The notes under the pieces were generated by a model. The model saw only the letters and a program-made list of their open reading frames with translations, did no database searches and was not told the DNA's origin. A stretch of 6,399 nucleotides of DNA from Desulfobacterales bacterium (GTDB lineage Bacteria; Desulfobacterota; Desulfobacteria; Desulfobacterales; JAFDCJ01): positions 1-6,399 of the forward strand of contig JAOZSC010000159.1 of assembly GCA_029939875.1 (NCBI GenBank). Direction: 5' to 3'. The translations under genes were made by a program, and so were the position numbers. Positions 1-5,506 of the stretch are shown here, piece after piece (the first letter of the stretch is position 1; every line of letters begins with the position of its first letter).

Positions 1-7
1 TGAGTAT

Positions 8-148
8 GTTGATTGGTTGATTAAGATACTAAAAGTTGATTGAGTTGATTAAGTCACCCTGTCAACTAATCAACTTAATAAACGAATCAACACAATCAAC
101 CAAATTTACTTATTCAACTCAATAAACCCAATAAACTTAATCAACTGA
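8..148. repeat. Degenerate ~9-bp repeat array with an inversion
   Basis: The spacer before the first gene consists almost wholly of short degenerate repeats. GTTGATT occurs at 8-14, 16-22, 35-41 and 44-50. Its reverse complement AATCAAC occurs at 68-74, 85-91, 94-100 and 139-145. From 86 to 148 the units keep a 9-bp step of the form ATCAACNNA, with variants such as ATAAACCCA. The switch in orientation allows a stem: 33-41 pairs with 68-76 and 43-48 with 62-67, with G42 bulged and a 13-nt loop. The function is unknown. It could be a repeat expansion or a transcript structure upstream of the export gene. Confidence 0.7.
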
Positions 149-167
149 TTCTATAGGAGAAATAATT

Positions 168-776
168 ATGAAAAGAATATCCATCCTAATTTCCTGTTTG
201 CTGGCAATAGTAGCCATCGGTATTGGAGAATCACCGGCGGCGGAGAAAAAATCCAACGCCAAGCAGACCTGGTCCGCCAAAGCCAGTGCCAACGAATACC
301 ACGTCGGGGTGGGAGACATACTGCGGATTACGACCTGGAAAGAACCGGATTTATCCATGGAGGAAGTGCTTGTGCGCACGGATGGCAAAATATCTTTTCC
401 CCTGGTCAATGACGTCGAGGCCGCGGGATTGTCGCCGGTGGAGTTAAAAAGGGCCATCGAGGCGGGATTAAAAGAATACGTTTCCAACCCGGTGGTCACG
501 GTTCACGTAACCAACCCTGGCAGCCAGCGATTTTACATTCTGGGTGAAGTCCTGAATACCGGTGAGTATCCCCTGGTCAAACACCTGACAGTATTGCAGG
601 CCTTTGCCGTGGCCGGCGGGTTCACCGAATGGGCCTCCAAAAAAGAAATCATCCTCCTGCGCACGGAAAACGGCAAAGAAAAAATCTACCGCATCAACTA
701 CAAAAACATCGTCAAAGGCAAAGACCTCAGCCAGAATCTGAAACTCAAAACCGATGACACCATCATTGTCCCGTAA
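168..776 (+). CDS. Wza-type polysaccharide export protein (short SLBB form)
   Basis: This 202-residue secreted protein probably forms the periplasmic/outer-membrane channel part of an exopolysaccharide exporter. Residues 1 to about 24 form a signal peptide with a long hydrophobic core and a likely signal peptidase I site in SPA/AEKK. Cys10 lies too early in the core for a convincing lipobox. Residues about 44-114 form the polysaccharide export domain, opening with YHVGVGDILRI and containing VRTDGKISFPL. Residues about 120-177 form an SLBB domain (FYILGEVLNTGEYPL, then AVAGGF), and the protein ends in DTIIVP. It lacks the long second half and C-terminal membrane helix of E. coli Wza (about 380 residues). 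Short forms of this kind are usual in EPS loci of the exosortase-associated type. AGGAGA at 155-160, 7 nt before the ATG, supports the start. The beta-barrel gene follows after 208 bp. Confidence 0.9.
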   Translation: MKRISILISCLLAIVAIGIGESPAAEKKSNAKQTWSAKASANEYHVGVGDILRITTWKEPDLSMEEVLVRTDGKISFPLVNDVEAAGLSPVELKRAIEAGLKEYVSNPVVTVHVTNPGSQRFYILGEVLNTGEYPLVKHLTVLQAFAVAGGFTEWASKKEIILLRTENGKEKIYRINYKNIVKGKDLSQNLKLKTDDTIIVP

Positions 777-810
777 TAATAAATGAATGGATCGCTTTAA
801 GAAAAATTTA

Positions 811-907
811 ACCGCAGAGCTCCAGAACGCTGAGTTAAAATCCGCTAAAGCGTGAAAAGATTTTTATCGGTTTTGCCTTTCTCTGCGCTCTCCGCGAACT
901 CTGCGGT
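811..907. repeat. Inverted repeat with 9-bp CTCTGCG units
   Basis: ACCGCAGAG (811-819) is the exact inverted partner of CTCTGCGGT (899-907). The right arm is three units at a 9-bp step: TCTCTGCGC (880-888), TCTCCGCGA (889-897) and ACTCTGCGG (898-906). The left arm carries looser inverse copies GCAGAG, CCAGAA and GCTGAG (814-834). The element fills most of the 208-bp gap between the export gene and the beta-barrel gene. It has no T-run, so it is not a standard intrinsic terminator. The 12-mer GCGCTCTCCGCG (885-896) recurs at 3420-3431 over the end of the epimerase gene. Confidence 0.65.
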
Positions 908-984
908 GAGCGAAAAATAAAAACCGAATCTTAAATTTCAACGGACAACCAACAATAAACAACTGACAATTTTGTGGAGCAAAA

Positions 985-2313
985 ATGAAACTAAAAACAA
1001 TTCTCCCCATCGTGCTGGCTTCAGTCTGTTTTTCTTATCTGTCCGCCGCGGCCTTCGAGGCCACTTTTATCCCACGGGTCCAGGCCCGGGAGGAATACAC
1101 GGACAACGTCGATCTTAACCGGGACAATAAACAGGATGATTTCATCACCACCGTGACCCCCGGCTTTACCGCGGGGCTGAAGGGCAAAACCGCCGGCATG
1201 GAGCTGTCCGCTGACCCGGGCTATTCTTTTTATGCCAACCACAGCGAAAAAGACGACTGGAACGTGTCGTCCAACTTCAACGCCTGGGCGAACACCTCCA
1301 AAAACACCCGGCTGGAAGTCAGAGACTATTTTTACCTGACCAGTGACCCCCTGTCAGAGCGCGATGTCAACGTCGCGCCCGTCGATCCGAACCAGCCGCC
1401 GGACACCACCGTCAGAAAGGGGCGCAACCAGTACTACCGCAACAACGCCTCGGGAAATTTCATCTACCAGTTCGGCAAATACGACTCCCTTAACCTGGGC
1501 TTTATGTACCGCCGGCTGGACAACAGCAAGGACCGGTTTTACGAGGACAACCAGGGCTATATCCCCTCCATGCAGTTAGACTACTGGTTTACGTCCCACT
1601 TCGGCTCCCGGCTGATGGCAAGCTACACCCGGGGCACCTATGACCGGAGCAAGAATTTTACCAGCACCCGCACTGACGATTTTGATTCCTACTACGGCAA
1701 CCTGCGGCTGATCAGCAAGCTCAGCCGGCATGTGGACGGCTTTGTCCAGTACGAGCACACCCGCAGGCATTTTAACGGCCGCTCCCACGATTACATGATC
1801 TACAACCCCTCGGTTGGTTTCACCTACCAGGTGCTGGACCACACCAACCTGGAAGCCTATGGCGGCTATTTTTACCGTGATGTTGATAGTGCAAGCAACA
1901 ACCAGGCTCCATCGGGCAGCCTGAGCCTGACCCAGCAGTTTAACCGCGGATCGTTGTATCTCAATGCCAACGGCGGCTACCAGTCGGCGGATTTCACCTC
2001 AGAAGCCAATGGGTATACCCAGTACTACGAGGGTCGGGCGGCGTTCAACTACCAGCTGGCCCGCCGGGTCAACGCCGACATTTTCGGCTCCTACCGCCGG
2101 GACAAGTACAAGGATGCGTCTCCCAGTTATACCAACCACACCAGCCGGGCCGGCGCCGGGCTGGTCATCCAGCCACTCAACTGGCTGTTCGTGCGCTTCG
2201 AGTATTCTTTCCGCAACGTCAGTTCACGTGACAACAGCCAGGAATACACCGAAAACCGGGGCCTGGTGAGTTTCACCCTCACGCCGCCGCGCCCTTTCCG
2301 CACGGTGCAATAG
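985..2313 (+). CDS. Outer-membrane beta-barrel protein (BBP2-like) of an EPS locus
   Basis: This 442-residue protein is probably an outer-membrane barrel that works with the upstream export protein. A signal peptide covers residues 1 to about 23 (MKLKTILPIVLASVCF..., cleavage near SAAA/FEA). The mature protein opens with PRVQAREEYTDNVDL and then a VTPGFTAGL stretch, the pattern of the putative beta-barrel porin 2 family (BBP2_2, Pfam PF10082) and of the barrels beside exosortase EPS genes. The rest alternates short polar turns with Tyr/Phe-rich amphipathic strands (for example NLGFMYRRLDN and VDGFVQYEHTRRHF) and has no hydrophobic helix after the signal peptide. The C-terminus GLVSFTLTPPRPFRTVQ contains a final strand. 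TGGAG at 975-979, 5 nt before the ATG, fixes the start. It is GC-rich and appears intact. The family match is strong, but the exact cargo is unknown. Confidence 0.85.
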   Translation: MKLKTILPIVLASVCFSYLSAAAFEATFIPRVQAREEYTDNVDLNRDNKQDDFITTVTPGFTAGLKGKTAGMELSADPGYSFYANHSEKDDWNVSSNFNAWANTSKNTRLEVRDYFYLTSDPLSERDVNVAPVDPNQPPDTTVRKGRNQYYRNNASGNFIYQFGKYDSLNLGFMYRRLDNSKDRFYEDNQGYIPSMQLDYWFTSHFGSRLMASYTRGTYDRSKNFTSTRTDDFDSYYGNLRLISKLSRHVDGFVQYEHTRRHFNGRSHDYMIYNPSVGFTYQVLDHTNLEAYGGYFYRDVDSASNNQAPSGSLSLTQQFNRGSLYLNANGGYQSADFTSEANGYTQYYEGRAAFNYQLARRVNADIFGSYRRDKYKDASPSYTNHTSRAGAGLVIQPLNWLFVRFEYSFRNVSSRDNSQEYTENRGLVSFTLTPPRPFRTVQ

Positions 2314-2324
2314 TGATCAGCCCC

Positions 2325-2356
2325 CCCCGATGGAATTGCGCAGTACTCATTCCATT
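2325..2356. repeat. Palindromic motif CCCCGATGGAAT, copy 1
   Basis: Just after the barrel gene stop, a run of eight C (2321-2328) leads into GATGGAAT. ATGGAAT (2330-2336) pairs with ATTCCAT (2349-2355) across a 12-nt loop. The 12-mer CCCCGATGGAAT (2325-2336) recurs exactly on the minus strand at 5915-5926 and with one change at 5055-5066. No T-run follows. Its place 36 nt before the epimerase start could affect read-through or mRNA processing, but that is inference. Confidence 0.6.
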
Positions 2357-2391
2357 GCTTTAACCTTTCATAGAGAACCTATTGAGGTGAC

Positions 2392-3435
2392 ATGGCAAAA
2401 ATTAGCGAAGTTAAAAAACAACTGGCCGCCGCCCCGAAAAAGTGGCTGGTCACCGGTGTTGCAGGCTTTATCGGTTCCAATATCCTGGAGCAACTGCTCA
2501 GCCTGGACCAGACCGTGACGGGACTGGACAACTTTTCAACCGGAAAACCGGAAAACCTCGAGGATGTGAAAAAAGCAGTCGGACCAGCCCGGTGGAAGTG
2601 GTTTAATTTTATGGAAAACGATATCCGCAACCTTGAAGACTGTTTAACCGCCTGCCGCGGAGTTGATTATGTCCTGCACCAGGCTGCCCTGGGCAGCGTA
2701 CCGCGTTCCATCGATGATCCCATCACGACCAATGAGTCCAACGTCGATGGATTTTTAAATATGTTGATTGCAGCCCGGGATTTAAAGGTGCACCGCTTCG
2801 TGTACGCCGCTTCTTCATCCACCTATGGCGATCATCCGGATTTGCCGAAAGTCGAAGATCACATCGGCAGCCCCCTTTCTCCTTACGCCGTGACCAAATA
2901 TGTCAATGAGCTTTACGCCGACGTTTTTGCAAAAACATACGGCATGGAGACCATCGGCTTGCGATATTTTAACATTTTCGGCAAGCGCCAGGACCCGGAG
3001 GGCGCCTACGCGGCCGTAATTCCGAAATGGATCGATTTTTTGTTAAACAATCAAGCGCCGGTTATCAACGGTGATGGCGAGACAAGCCGGGATTTTTGTT
3101 TCGTTGACAATGCCGTGCAGGCCAATTTACTTGCCGCGGCAACCGAAAACCACGAAGCGGTTAACAAAGTCTATAATGTGGCCTATGGCGAGCGGACAAC
3201 TTTGAATGAATTGTTCCGGTTGATTAAAGAAAACCTGATCGCACACAAACCGCAAGTCAAGGACATAGAGCCTGAATACGGCCCTTTCCGCCAGGGGGAC
3301 GTACGCCATTCCCTGGCAGACATCACCCGGGCCAGGGATTTGATGGGATTTGAACCGGAATATGATGTCTCCCGGGGAATGACGGCCTCCATCCAGTGGT
3401 ATATCGCGAATTTAACCGGGCGCTCTCCGCGGTGA
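2392..3435 (+). CDS. UDP-N-acetylglucosamine 4-epimerase, WbpP/TviC type
   Basis: This 347-residue cytoplasmic enzyme belongs to the extended short-chain dehydrogenase family and should interconvert UDP-GlcNAc and UDP-GalNAc, or their uronic acid forms. It resembles Pseudomonas aeruginosa WbpP along its whole length, including [55 protein letters not shown] and [10 protein letters not shown]. The Rossmann glycine motif is at 22-28 (GVAGFIG). The catalytic Ser is near 143, and Tyr165 with Lys169 form YxxxK. Length is as expected (WbpP is about 341 residues). GAGG at 2384-2387 precedes the ATG by 4 nt. It probably supplies a GalNAc-type precursor for the polymer exported by the two genes upstream. 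Its last residues (GRSPR) are encoded by a string that also occurs in the spacer repeat at 885-896, so the 3' end may have been reshaped by a repeat. Confidence 0.93.
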   Translation: MAKISEVKKQLAAAPKKWLVTGVAGFIGSNILEQLLSLDQTVTGLDNFSTGKPENLEDVKKAVGPARWKWFNFMENDIRNLEDCLTACRGVDYVLHQAALGSVPRSIDDPITTNESNVDGFLNMLIAARDLKVHRFVYAASSSTYGDHPDLPKVEDHIGSPLSPYAVTKYVNELYADVFAKTYGMETIGLRYFNIFGKRQDPEGAYAAVIPKWIDFLLNNQAPVINGDGETSRDFCFVDNAVQANLLAAATENHEAVNKVYNVAYGERTTLNELFRLIKENLIAHKPQVKDIEPEYGPFRQGDVRHSLADITRARDLMGFEPEYDVSRGMTASIQWYIANLTGRSPR

Positions 3436-3490
3436 ATAAAAAATCAAAACCGGCCCAAAATCAACTCAGTCAATAATGTTCCCATAATAT

Positions 3491-3526
3491 GAAAAGTGAG
3501 ACGTGAAACGTGAGAGGTAAGAGGCA
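3491..3526. repeat. Left 7-bp repeat array beside the four-helix-bundle gene
   Basis: Five 7-mers run in step: AAAAGTG (3492), AGACGTG (3499), AAACGTG (3506), AGAGGTA (3513) and AGAGGCA (3520). Positions 3491-3518 match the reverse complement of 3882-3909 at 25 of 28 bases, so the two arrays frame the gene at 3532-3879 as an imperfect inverted repeat. The last units also supply the ribosome binding site (AAGAGG, 3519-3524), 7 nt before the ATG. Confidence 0.75.
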
Positions 3527-3531
3527 ACTGG

Positions 3532-3879
3532 ATGGATCACAAAAATTTGGATGCGTGGAAGGAATCTATCAATCTCGTGGAAAAAATTTACAAGCTCAGT
3601 GCATCCTTTCCGGAAGTAGAAAAATTTGGCTTAACTTCTCAAATTCGCAGAGCGGCCGTATCGGTTGCCAGTAATTTGGCCGAAGGTGCTGGCCGAAACA
3701 GTAATAAAGAGTTTTTAAATTTTCTCAGCTTTTCTTTGGGATCACTGGCCGAAGTTGAAACTCAGCTATTAATTGCTCACAGGCTAACATTTTGCAAAAA
3801 TGATGGGATTTTATCACAGATAAATAGGGTGAGAGCCTTGATAATCGGTTTAAGGAACTCCCTTCGCAAGCGTCTATAA
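3532..3879 (+). CDS. Four-helix-bundle protein, 23S rRNA intervening-sequence (IVP/S23) family
   Basis: This 115-residue all-alpha protein has the full signature of the family (Pfam PF05635, TIGR02436): an N-terminal LDAWKESINLVEKIY, then FPEVEKFGLTSQIRRAAVS, VASNLAEGAGRNSNKEFLNF and LGSLAEVETQLLIA. Members are encoded in insertions within 23S rRNA genes of some bacteria, and relatives (Avd) accompany diversity-generating retroelements. Many stand alone, and their biochemical role is not settled. No rRNA, reverse transcriptase or variable repeat is seen here, so this is a stand-alone copy. AAGAGG (3519-3524) fixes the ATG. Arrays of degenerate 7-bp repeats in opposite orientation sit directly on both sides, which suggests the gene and its flanks moved as a unit. 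The length is normal and the frame intact. Confidence 0.9.
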   Translation: MDHKNLDAWKESINLVEKIYKLSASFPEVEKFGLTSQIRRAAVSVASNLAEGAGRNSNKEFLNFLSFSLGSLAEVETQLLIAHRLTFCKNDGILSQINRVRALIIGLRNSLRKRL

Positions 3880-3880
3880 T

Positions 3881-3940
3881 CACCTTTCACTTTTCACGTA
3901 TCACTTTTCACCTCTCACATCTAACGTATCACGTTTCACC
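3881..3940. repeat. Right 7-bp repeat array beside the four-helix-bundle gene
   Basis: Starting 1 nt after the stop codon, eight degenerate 7-mers run without a break in step: CACCTTT (3881), CACTTTT (3888), CACGTAT (3895), CACTTTT (3902), CACCTCT (3909), CACATCT (3916), AACGTAT (3923) and CACGTTT (3930), then a partial CACC. Seven of the eight full units start CAC, and all end in T. The orientation is opposite to the array at 3491-3526. It is followed directly by CCTTGAACCT (3939-3948), a 10-mer found twice more at 4636-4645 and 4714-4723. Confidence 0.8.
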
Positions 3941-3960
3941 TTGAACCTATCTATGTGCGT

Positions 3961-3987
3961 CCGTGTGGGTCTGGGGCCAATTATAAT
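3961..3987 (+). repeat. 27-nt degenerate direct repeat, copy 1
   Basis: This GT-rich stretch ends in CCAATTATAAT directly before the start of the gene at 3990. It matches 6373-6399 at 21 of 27 bases in the same orientation, with shared blocks CGTGTG, GTCT and AATTA. The two copies bracket the three nucleotidyltransferase genes. The TATAAT at 3982-3987 lies only 2 nt before the ATG, so it is not a convincing -10 box for this gene. Confidence 0.5.
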
Positions 3988-3989
3988 CA

Positions 3990-4187
3990 ATGAAAAAAAT
4001 AACGATCATCAATCGCGATGCGAAAAATAACGACGTTAAATTCTGGAATACAAAAACTGCGGATGAAAGACTGAGTGCCGTCGAATTTTTAAGAGAGCAG
4101 TTTTATCTAATCCAGGGCTATGATCGACCACCTTCAATCATCCGTAAAATCACCATTAGAAATTCAACCAGTGAAAATCCATCCTGA
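3990..4187 (+). CDS. Small protein partnered with an AbiEii-like nucleotidyltransferase
   Basis: This 65-residue protein has a charged N-terminus (MKKITIINRD), then WNTKTADERLSAVEFLREQF, and a basic tail with PPSIIRKITIRN. The W-(x)n-ERLxAVEFLRxQ segment recalls short proteins often found directly before nucleotidyltransferases of the kind at 4120-4617. I know no proven function for them; an antitoxin or partner role is inference from the pairing. No good ribosome binding site precedes the ATG (only CTGGGG, 3971-3976). The 3' end overlaps the next gene in another frame by up to 68 bp, which suggests translational coupling. Downstream of the conserved segment the tail may have drifted. Confidence 0.6.
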   Translation: MKKITIINRDAKNNDVKFWNTKTADERLSAVEFLREQFYLIQGYDRPPSIIRKITIRNSTSENPS

Positions 4188-4617
4188 TTTTGACGATTTT
4201 GTTGCCGCACTCAACAGCAACCATGTTCAATACATGATCGTCGGCTCCTTTGCCCTCGCTTTTCATGGTTGCCCCCGGGCAACAGGCGATATCGATTTCT
4301 GGATCCGCCCGACATCCTCGAATGCGAAAGCCCTTCTCAGTGCTTTACACGATTTTGGTTTCGGGCAACTTGATATTTCTGAAGACGATGTTTTATCCGG
4401 CAATATCATCCAGCTCGGTTTTCCGCCGGTTAGAATCGATTTAATAAGCAAACTCACCGGATTAACAGCCGAACAGGTGTGGCAGAGTCGTAAAAAAGGA
4501 AAATTCGGTCAGCATGATGTCTATTATATTGACCGGGAAAACTATATTAAAAATAAGCGCGCTGTCGGCCGGTACAAAGACTTGGCAGATCTGGAGGCTT
4601 TGGGGGAAAAGCCCTGA
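4120..4617 (+). CDS. AbiEii-like nucleotidyltransferase
   Basis: This protein of up to 165 residues has the DNA polymerase beta-type nucleotidyltransferase core. VGSFALAFHG (41-50) carries the GS motif, RATGDIDFWI (53-62) carries the acidic pair D58/D60, and VRIDLIS offers a third acid at D107. The C-terminal RYKDLADLEAL matches the usual end of this group. Such proteins resemble the AbiEii/AbiGii toxin family and transfer a nucleotide to an unknown target. The start is uncertain. The ATG at 4120 gives about 17 extra residues before the conserved VKIHPDFDDF, while GTG at 4171 would begin exactly there and shorten the overlap with the upstream gene to 17 bp. Neither has a strong ribosome binding site. 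The smaller upstream gene is its likely partner. Confidence 0.8.
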   Translation: MIDHLQSSVKSPLEIQPVKIHPDFDDFVAALNSNHVQYMIVGSFALAFHGCPRATGDIDFWIRPTSSNAKALLSALHDFGFGQLDISEDDVLSGNIIQLGFPPVRIDLISKLTGLTAEQVWQSRKKGKFGQHDVYYIDRENYIKNKRAVGRYKDLADLEALGEKP

Positions 4618-4621
4618 ACCC

Positions 4622-4740
4622 GGCGCGTCAGCGCCCCTTGAACCTTTCACCTGCGCCGCAGGCGCTCTCCTTTCATCTATGAGCTATCAGCTATGAGCTG
4701 GCGGTCAGCGCCTCCTTGAACCTGGCACGCAGCGCCTCCA
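4622..4740. repeat. Cluster of GC-rich hairpin modules (GTCAGCGCC-CCTTGAACCT)
   Basis: Just after the nucleotidyltransferase stop, GGCGC-GTCA-GCGCC (4622-4635) forms a perfect 5-bp hairpin followed by CCTTGAACCT (4636-4645). A second copy, GGCG-GTCA-GCGCC, is at 4700-4712 with CCTTGAACCT at 4714-4723. A partial third, GGCACGCAGCGCCTCC, is at 4724-4739. A separate hairpin GCGCC-GCA-GGCGC lies at 4653-4665. None has a T-run, so they look like repeat modules rather than an intrinsic terminator. Confidence 0.6.
4677..4699. repeat. Short 7-bp tandem repeat CTATGAG
   Basis: CTATGAG (4677-4683), CTATCAG (4684-4690) and CTATGAG (4691-4697) run in a 7-bp step, followed by CT. This is the same period as the arrays around the four-helix-bundle gene but a different unit, and it sits between the GC-rich hairpin modules. 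Confidence 0.7.
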
Positions 4741-4801
4741 TGTAGGCCTGCCCGGCGAAGCCCTGTGCGAAGACGGGTCTGTAGCCATTAAACAGGAAAA
4801 A
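4741..4801. other. Spacer before the wecB remnant
   Basis: This GC-rich stretch carries only a weak inverted match (CCCG at 4751-4754 with CGGG near 4774). Its end holds CAGGA (4793-4797), which would be a ribosome binding site 4 nt before the ATG of the wecB remnant. I see no convincing promoter or open reading frame. The whole interval 4618-5188 has no intact gene; it holds hairpin repeats, this spacer, the wecB pseudogene, a palindrome and a candidate promoter. Confidence 0.4.
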
Positions 4802-5063
4802 ATGAAAATCCACCTAATCGCAGCCGCGCGGCCCAACTTCATGAAAATCGCGCCCCTGTATCACGCTGCGACCCAACACCGAACGGCCCATCACCGTTAC
4901 CAGCGGCACAAACCGCCTGTGCAGCATCGATGAGCTGGAAAAACAGGTAGACACTGTTCTTGCTACCAGCCCAACCGCTTCCAATGAGATAGAATTCTGG
5001 GACGGCCGAACGGCTTCCAGGGTGATCGCATCAATCAAAAAATTTTTTGAGCCACCCCGATGA
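4802..5063 (+). pseudogene. wecB remnant: UDP-GlcNAc 2-epimerase with a large internal deletion
   Basis: The first 22 codons read MKIHLIAAARPNFMKIAPLY then HA, the N-terminus of non-hydrolysing UDP-N-acetylglucosamine 2-epimerase, whose GARPNFMKxAPL motif is typical. At about 4863 the reading jumps by +1 into the C-terminal part of the same family: TLRPNTERPITVTSGTNRL, then IDELEKQVDTVL and EFWDGRTASRVIASIKKFF, with a stop at 5061-5063. The family is about 360-380 residues, so roughly three quarters is missing. The N-terminal frame runs on to a stop at 4931-4933, giving a 43-residue product at most. The string ACGCTG at the junction (4863-4868) fits both sides, which is consistent with deletion between short direct repeats. 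The intact gene would have made UDP-ManNAc, so it fits the EPS genes upstream. Enzyme activity is not possible. Confidence 0.88.
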
Positions 5064-5104
5064 AATTTCGATAGAACGAGCGCAGCGAATTTTACCGGGG
5101 CGGC
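5051..5104. repeat. Long imperfect palindrome over the wecB remnant end (CCCCGATGGAAT family, copy 2)
   Basis: GCCACCCCGATGAAATT (5051-5067) pairs with AATTTTACCGGGGCGGC (5088-5104), with two mismatches and one G-U pair, closing a loop of about 20 nt. The left arm contains CCCCGATGAAAT (5055-5066), one base from the motif at 2325-2336 and at 5915-5926 (minus strand). The arm overlaps the last codons and stop of the wecB remnant. No T-run follows. It could stabilise or end the upstream transcript or be a dispersed repeat. Confidence 0.65.
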
Positions 5105-5129
5105 CAATTAAAACTCAACTGTAATCGGA

Positions 5130-5158
5130 TTGACAACCACCCGTATTTATAATAAATT
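5130..5158 (+). promoter_or_regulatory. Candidate promoter for the MNT-HEPN pair
   Basis: TTGACA (5130-5135) is a perfect -35 box. A 17-nt spacer leads to TAAATT (5153-5158), a 4 of 6 match to the -10 box. A perfect TATAAT at 5148-5153 also exists but only 12 nt from the -35 box. The site lies after the palindrome at 5051-5104 and 30 nt before the ATG at 5189, a sensible place for the toxin-antitoxin promoter. Confidence 0.4.
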
Positions 5159-5188
5159 GAAGGAAAATAGAGTGTTCGGTGAATTAAA

Positions 5189-5506
5189 ATGGCAACCAAA
5201 CTTACACAAAATCAAATTATAAGCCTGTTGAGGACCGAAAAATCTTACTTAACCAAAGAATTCGGGGTAGTTAATATTGGTCTTTTTGGTTCATTTGCAA
5301 AGGGGCAGTCAGGCAAGGGGCAGTCAGGCAGGGACAGCGACATTGATCTGATCGTTGAACTAACAGCACCACGATTCGATTATCTCGCTGGGCTGCAAGT
5401 TTACCTCGAAAAAAAGTTCGGCCGGAAAATAGAGATCATTCGCAAAGGAAACAGGGCATACAGTCGCTTTGTCCAACAGATTGAAAAAGATACAATTTAT
5501 GCCTGA
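5189..5506 (+). CDS. Minimal nucleotidyltransferase (MNT), partner of HEPN toxin, with stretched active-site motif
   Basis: This 105-residue protein belongs to the minimal nucleotidyltransferases that pair with HEPN toxins. In the studied Shewanella MntA, a GS-X10-DXD enzyme transfers AMP units to the HEPN partner and silences it. Here IGLFGSFAKG (30-39) gives G34-S35 and SDIDLIVE (50-57) gives D51/D53, but 15 residues lie between, not 10. The extra five (GQSGK) come from a perfect 15-bp tandem duplication; removing one copy restores X10 exactly. The third acidic position reads Glu (GRKIEII, E82), where Asp is common in relatives. The C-terminal RFVQQIEKDTIYA is family-typical. GGTGAA (5179-5184) lies 4 nt before the ATG. 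The HEPN gene overlaps its 3' end by 8 bp, indicating one transcript. Whether the enzyme still works is open. Confidence 0.88.
   Translation: MATKLTQNQIISLLRTEKSYLTKEFGVVNIGLFGSFAKGQSGKGQSGRDSDIDLIVELTAPRFDYLAGLQVYLEKKFGRKIEIIRKGNRAYSRFVQQIEKDTIYA
5301..5330 (+). repeat. Perfect 15-bp tandem duplication inside the MNT gene
   Basis: AGGGGCAGTCAGGCA occurs at 5301-5315 and again at 5316-5330 with no differences. Because 15 is a multiple of three the frame is kept and five residues (GQSGK) are added between the GS and DXD motifs. The absence of any difference between copies suggests a recent event or one that can still expand and contract. Confidence 0.95.

Noticed and set aside
1021..1842. Reading frames on the minus strand and in other + frames inside the beta-barrel gene
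   Set aside because: They are by-products of the GC-rich codon use of the barrel gene and have no domain or ribosome binding site support.
3491..3940. A CRISPR array or diversity-generating retroelement around the four-helix-bundle gene
   Set aside because: The repeats are 7 bp, contiguous and without spacers; there is no cas gene, reverse transcriptase or template/variable repeat pair.
3982..3987. TATAAT as a -10 box for the small gene at 3990
   Set aside because: It ends 2 nt before the start codon and has no matching -35 box.
4814..5107. A 97-codon minus-strand reading frame over the wecB remnant
   Set aside because: It has no recognisable motif, and the + strand clearly shows wecB fragments in the same bases.
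5469..5498. TTG start ten codons before the HEPN ATG
   Set aside because: The added residues lie wholly within the MNT gene and do not resemble the N-termini of HEPN relatives, which begin at MPEDFIIDN.
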